In this document: positions 58,794-64,000 of the stretch, in pieces
How positions within the stretch are numbered: the stretch's first letter is position 1
How the letters are laid out: each line of letters starts with the position of its first letter
From: Adiantum capillus-veneris
Taxonomy: Eukaryota > Streptophyta > Polypodiopsida > Polypodiales > Pteridaceae
Assembly: GCA_014529385.2 (NCBI GenBank)
Contig: CM043944.1
Location: 66,044,895-66,108,894, forward strand
Length of the DNA stretch: 64,000 nucleotides
Direction: 5' to 3'
Notes under the pieces: generated by a model
What the model was told of the DNA's origin: nothing
The model's input: the letters and a program-made list of their open reading frames with translations, nothing else
Databases searched by the model: none
Made by a program: the position numbers and the translations under genes

Positions 58794-58925
58794 TGTCAGG
58801 ACACCGGCAAGGCCGGGCTAGGCAGTGTGGAAAGGGAGTCCAGCTAGGGAAAAGGGCAAGGGGCCATGCTATATAGTGGGTGGTTGGGTGGTGGACTCCT
58901 AGGTTCTAGTTCCCCTTGTTTAACA
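58794..58925 (+). repeat. 3' LTR, 132 bp
   Basis: Aligned with 53102-53254 apart from one 21-bp unit and about nine substitutions. Confidence 0.95.
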
Positions 58926-59250
58926 ACTATGAGTTCAAGAAAGAGATAATGTCATAAAATCTAATCTTTACCCAAACCAAATGATTTTCTCATATTAAAT
59001 TGATCATTCAATGTGGGAGAATAAACGAGAAAAAGGGTTAAAATATATACATGTGCTTACATATCTATCTCAACACGGGGCCAATGGTAAAGGGGTCGAA
59101 ATGATAGATGGTCTGTCAAAGAGCAAGGCTAACCAATGGAGATTAAAATACCTTAGCGCTAGCTTCATTGAATGCCTCCAATAGTTAGTGTTAAAAAGTT
59201 ATTTGACCTTAGGTAAGCTGGGGTTGATCTGGAGGTGGGAATCCGACCCA

Positions 59251-59390
59251 AGCTTAAGGTGCTTGTTGTGCTTGATGACTAAGGTGCTTGAGGTGCTTGC
59301 CGACTAGGGAGCTTGAGGTGCTTGTGGAAATACTATCCAAGCTTGAGATGCTTTGTCTTGCTTTCTCACTAAGGTGCTTGAGGGTAAGGT
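59251..59390. repeat. 25-bp minisatellite, GGTGCTTGAGGTGCTTG type
   Basis: AAGGTGCTTGTTGTGCTTGA, AAGGTGCTTGAGGTGCTTGC and AGGGAGCTTGAGGTGCTTGT start three successive ~25-bp units, with decayed units after them. Confidence 0.85.
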
Positions 59391-62069
59391 GTTCAAAAAG
59401 TCAACAACTATCCCTACAAGGAGGGGGGGAGATCCCTACAAGAGGGTGGTAGAGAGAGAACACACACACCCTCACACAAGGTAAGCTTGGTTCAAAGAGA
59501 TCATATAGGACACTTGTCAAGCTCCTCCTAACACTATATTAGAGAGTTTGAGACTTTAGAGCCAATTTGGAAATCACCAATATCTTGAAGATTTGGCCAT
59601 ATAGATAAATCTGATTTTTATTTTTTTTAAAGCCAAAGCCTTTTACGAGGTAGTACTTAAAACACTCTTTCGATCCATGCTCTCAAAACTTTAGCTAAGA
59701 TTGGCCATGTGGTAAAGTTGTAAGCTTTTTTTGAAAGTGGGAATTGGAAAATTTCGAAATTCACTAATATGGTGTTTCCTCATGTTGCTCTCATGATGTG
59801 CCTAAAGCCTATTGGTTGGCCTCCCAAGGGGTCCAATGATAAATTAATTAATTTAATTAATTGTTTTATCATTTATTAAGTCCTCTCTCTCAAAGGGAAA
59901 AGGGGGACACTTGTCCCAAGGCACCCTTGTTGCTTGATATGCCCCTTGCATGTGATTGGCTAGGCCTGGAGAGATCCAATGATTTTCAAGCATGAGCTAC
60001 AAGGGGGGGTCGACCAAAGCAAGATAGGGGGTTTCTTGAGGGGTATACTCTCCCACACACACTCTCATTCTGTGAAGTGCAAAGTACAAGAGCTCTGTCT
60101 CCTTCTCCAAGCTAGTAGAGAAGTTGGGAGCCTACACCAACACTCTTGGCTATGGATTGCAAATCCAACCAAGAGCCATGCTTCAATGCTTAAGCTTGTC
60201 ATCTTCTCCATCTTCATTACAATACTATGCTATTATGTATGCTGGCAGGAAGAGTGATGATGAGTGAGGAACTAATTCTTTCTCCTATGAAATGATTCTT
60301 CTTTCTCTTCCCTACCTTCATTCCCCGCTACCTCTCTCCACCTTCGAAGGTGTTTGAGGCCTTGGGACTGAGGCTTGGGATAGTTAATTCTTTTTGCAAA
60401 GTTTATGTTATGCTCGTGATGCATGAAGCTTTCCACATTCATTGCGTCACCTAGGTCACATAGAACACAAAGATTGTATTGTACCAAGTCTCTCTTGATA
60501 GAAGAATTATAATACAAATGCCTATTGGAGGGGGGACCAGCTCCACATAAATCCAGTCCTCAACTATTGTCATGTTCTCTAAACTCTCTCTCTTGCAAAA
60601 GTATTGTTCATGTCAAGTTAACTAAATGCTATGTTTACCTCACCCTCTATGCTCACAAAGTAATTTCACAAAAGTGATATCTCTAATTTCCGCTACTATC
60701 AAAGTTCATAGGCCATTTCCATTACACACAACATTTCTAAACCTTAATTGTGTAGAAAAACAGGTCCTATTTTGTCTTTTTTCCAAAGTTTTGTAACTAT
60801 AACACTCTAGAATTCATGTTTGTGAGAATTAGCCTTAGTAGTCCTCAACATGTTCGGATTCTTCTAGGAAGGTTTAATTGTTAAAGTTGAAAGTTATGAC
60901 AAATTACAAGAATTGTCTAATCCTCTTTCTGGCCAACTTTAGCACTTTCATGATTTCTTTGTGGCTTTCTTGATATCCAAATGAAATTTTGATTGTGTAA
61001 GTGGCATGTGTAGCATAAAACTAATCTTCCTTGAGCTTTGGGACACCTTATAGGCTATATAGCATAGTATACCACAATGGTTGAGTTTTTCAATTTCAGA
61101 AGAATACGAGACATTCTAGTGTAGCAAGTACAGCCTTCTAAATATTGCTAGTTTCTTAGTCCAATTGTGTGCAATTTGTAGGTAGTAACCATATCTAATC
61201 ATAAACTTCAAATTTGACTAGATATTGAGTAGTTTCTATGGGATTGTATACGTCATAATGTTAAACCTAAATTTTTAATGTTTGTTGTAATTAGCACTTC
61301 GTCATTGTCCGCAAGATTTCACTTGGTAAGAGATTTATTATTATTGTGACGTGCTCCATGGCTCCTTTTCAATCCAAAAGCCCAAAGGGAACTAAGAAGA
61401 CATGTATATAGTATGCGTATTGAGCGTGACTATGAAAACTTTGATGATAGATCCGTAGATGGAAAAAATACAATTTTTTTGCACCCTTTTTTTTTCTCAA
61501 AAAGAAAAACAATGAGGCAAAATCAACCATTCAACTTGATCACCAACCCATGGAAGTTAACAGAAAACTTTATCTCATGTCCTACAAAAATCCCTAGTAT
61601 CATTTAGATACAATCAATCATAAGAAATGGCTGCTTTGGACAAAATGGACTGGTCCATCAACTTTTGAGGCGTGCTGTGACAAAGAGATGAGAACGTTTA
61701 CAAGTTTCTTATTTTTTTTCATATGTAGTAGTCCGTTAACTATAAGCTCATGAACAGATTTTCCAAAATTTTCCAAAATGCATGGATCTACTACGGTTTT
61801 GATTTCTTTTTTCAAAACCTTGAAAGAACACTTTTATGTCCTCTTAGGTTACCGATCTAGTGTTATTATATGGTTTTTAATAACTTTGAATAAAGTTGTA
61901 ACCTTCCTGGTGGTGGTATATATAGCCCCATTGACATTGACATGCAAGTGACTTCATTGACTATGTCAATGTACAATGACTTAAGTGACCTTGAGAGTGT
62001 CCCATAAACTACAAGCAAAACTAAAACGTTAGAAGAATTTTTCTATCAAAGAGGAAAAAGACATATTGA
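59391..62069. other. no recognised gene
   Basis: AT-rich. An AT palindrome (AAATTAATTAATTTAATTAA) lies near 59844. Frames are short (92 codons at most, 59979-60257) and unlike known proteins. Confidence 0.45.
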
Positions 62070-62340
62070 CAATCCTTTTTCCCCATCTTGGAATTTACTT
62101 GAGTAAGTGCAAAGTATGTTTCCACGGGATTTAATCCATTTAAGCTCATGTATGTTTATCAACCTCGATCTTTCGTTATCATAGGTATGAAAATGAATGC
62201 ATACATTTGGCTAAAGACTTCAGATTACAAGAACATTTAATATGTAACGTATTGCTACAAGCAATGTTAAACAAACACAAAACTGTTACAAAACGTTTGC
62301 AGATAAAAAACGTCGATAAGGGTCCTCCACAGAGGGATTA
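62070..62340 (+). pseudogene. Ty3 chromovirus integrase relic
   Basis: The readable pieces are FPILEFT, SAKYVSTGFNPFKLMYVYQP and, about 130 bp later in another frame, TFADKKRR. The same blocks, in the same order, occur in the full element ([29 protein letters not shown] at about 58098-58330). The relic therefore derives from a related element, with roughly the C-terminal core and linker of integrase left. Everything up- and downstream is lost. Confidence 0.65.
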
Positions 62341-63978
62341 GCGAAGGGACACATCCCTATGGTGCACATAGAAAGCTAGAAATCACCACGTCCTTTACCA
62401 TGCTCTTCTAAATTAAGATCGTGTTTGTGCATCTTTCTTAGGGAACTTTCAAATTGGGAAGCTGTGGATACAACAGAAGAGAATAACAATTCTTGGATAT
62501 TGCACTCTAAGATCAACAATCCATGCTGAACAATGGAGCTTGAAGCATTTCGATAAAGGTGTGAGCAAAATTATGGTAGAGTACGAGCACTATGTACATG
62601 TTTGAAGAGGTTTGCCTCGTTGTAAAAATAAGAAAAAATGGATTTTCTTATTTTTTCCAGCTAATGTATTGCTGCTAAGAGTTTGTGTTATGGGAAGCTC
62701 TCTTAATAATGTCGTTGAGGGAGAGGAGAAATGAGCAACAACTAGGAGCTTTAACTAAAATATAGGATGAACCTCAAGGCCTCTTCCTGCTTGCAGGAAT
62801 ATAAGAAATTTTTATAGTATCTTAAGAGCATGGCATTAGCATATGCCATATCTCCATGGCATCTCTCGTGAATCACTATTATATGTTAAAGTCGATTAAG
62901 TTTTAATAATATAACCTGTCATTGTACACATGTAACACCTAAAAAGAGTAGAAATAGTCATCCTCGTAACAACACTCCTCATTATGCACAAAGGATTTTC
63001 ACTTTTAATTAGTGCACACTTTGCCATGTGACGAAGCGAGTCACGCCTGCCATCCTCGTGGTGCAATGTGCAAAGTTTGCTGGCAAAGAGCGATGTAAGC
63101 GTTGCATGTGGGCTACGAATAGGAGGAATCTAGTTAAGAGATTGTTTTCACAATGCACCGGTGGACACAACTTTGAAGGAAAAGATGGAGACATTGAGTG
63201 AAGATAAAGAAATGAGATAAAGGAGAGGATGCATATGTGTATGTGTGTGTGTTTTTTTTTGAAAGGCTATGCACTTTTCCCCCGATGCACCTAAAGGGGA
63301 AATGCAAGGAGTGGGATGCTCCGGGTTCTTGTTTCGAGCGAGCGCTAAGGGCCGAGTCGCACCTAGGGCTAGTAGGGAGAATGACTTCGTCAATTCGTCG
63401 TTTATAGTAGCAAGGTAGGTTTCTCGTAACCGTACAAACATTATATTAAGCCCTTCAAAAGTGAAAGGGATACACTATCATCACCGTGAAGAAAACATCA
63501 ACACATTTTTCTCATCCTTCAACCAATGAACGCTCAATTTCTGCTTTTGGTTGAAATCTTGCCATCGAGCTTCTTTCCCTCCATAGGTTCGACCAACTTT
63601 CTTTATTTTCTCAAGTGCCTCTACAAGCCCGACTCTAACTTTCACAAGAAAAAACTCTTGCCGTTCCGTTCAACTATGTGCAGGATGATTCAAGGATTCA
63701 ATAACCATGTGATTACATGAATTTTTTGTGATTACCATGTGTTATTATTCTATTCACAAAATTACACTTTACGTGTTCACTTTTAAACAATGAACAATGA
63801 CTTGATAACCCACCAAAATCCATCGAGCTATTATTTTTTCGTGACAGGCCCACTTGGATATGGCAAAAACCTGCCAGAGACCTGCTAGGATATGGAAAAG
63901 CCCGGAGAGACTACTGATTTGGGTGGTTTTTGCAGGTTAATAAGAAAATCACATGAACATTTATCGTGATGATGTGTT
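62341..63978. other. no recognised gene
   Basis: Short frames on both strands only. A T-run with (GT)n is at about 63238-63260. Confidence 0.45.
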
Positions 63979-63997
63979 TGAGAGAGAGAGAGAGAGG
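63979..63997. repeat. short (GA)n tract
   Basis: About 19 bp of GA units at the window edge; it may continue beyond. Confidence 0.9.
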
Positions 63998-64000
63998 TCT

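Larger units (their letters stand above)
53102..58925 (+). mobile_element. full-length chromodomain Ty3 element, 5824 bp, defective
   Basis: The ends are direct repeats, TGTTAGGACACCGG...TAACA and TGTCAGGACACCGG...TAACA, flanked on both sides by ACTAT (53097-53101 and 58926-58930), an exact 5-bp target duplication. Primer site, gag, protease, RT, RNase H, integrase, chromodomain and purine tract follow in the Ty3 order. The LTRs are very short (153 and 132 bp) and differ at about nine of 132 aligned bases, so the insertion is not recent. The coding region has several frameshifts and stops. The chromodomain suggests heterochromatin-targeted integration by analogy with the chromovirus group. 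Confidence 0.95.

Overview
The window is repeat-derived DNA from a large plant nuclear genome. I found no intact single-copy host gene. The plant assignment rests on established element families: Ty1/copia remnants with an initiator-Met-type primer site, a CACTA element with a TNP2-type transposase, Ty3 elements with a chromodomain or with two RNase H domains, a plant-type LINE, and a hAT remnant. Density of (CT)n/(GA)n/(GT)n tracts and the proteins' general character would fit a seed-free vascular plant such as a fern, but that is inference.

Layout. 0-5.9 kb: decayed retroelement pieces (gag-like fragments on the minus strand, a copia LTR with primer site and a copia RT fragment on the plus strand). 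5.96-9.03 kb: a 106-bp (GT)n tract, a copia primer site and a copia gag split by a complete minus-strand LTR element of 1.9 kb with a TTTCT target duplication. 9.03-23.6 kb: a CACTA transposon inserted in the same copia gag. It carries its 5' terminus, subterminal repeats, a degenerate TTAGGTTATAGG-like array (split by a rearranged LINE) and a TNP2 transposase. The transposase is split by a 7.15-kb non-autonomous Ty3 element with two 1984-bp LTRs. That element encodes gag plus an unknown acidic reading frame instead of pol, and its 3' LTR holds a 1046-bp foldback element.

23.6-29.5 kb: decayed Ty3 pol (RT, RNase H, integrase) followed by a decayed ~1000-codon coiled-coil accessory frame, an array of TTCTAGAA-type motifs and a 12-bp minisatellite. 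30.46-33.8 kb: 5'-truncated Ty3 pol with RT, RNase H, a second RNase H and integrase, then C-rich/CT-rich low-complexity DNA and an LTR-like stretch ending at a primer-site-like motif. 36.3-37.1 kb: hAT transposase remnant next to a 452-bp near-perfect hairpin. 38.4-39.2 kb: a broken protein kinase domain on the minus strand. 40-49.5 kb: unrecognised DNA dense in microsatellites and local duplications, with a possible tRNA-type SINE head.

51.7-52.8 kb: Ty3 integrase plus chromodomain remnant. 53.10-58.93 kb: a full-length chromodomain Ty3 element with 153/132-bp LTRs and an exact ACTAT target duplication, disabled by stops and frameshifts. 59-64 kb: mostly unrecognised, with a short integrase relic near 62.1-62.3 kb.

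The order of insertion can be read in places: copia first, then the minus LTR element and CACTA into it; the pol-less Ty3 into the CACTA transposase; the foldback into that Ty3's LTR.
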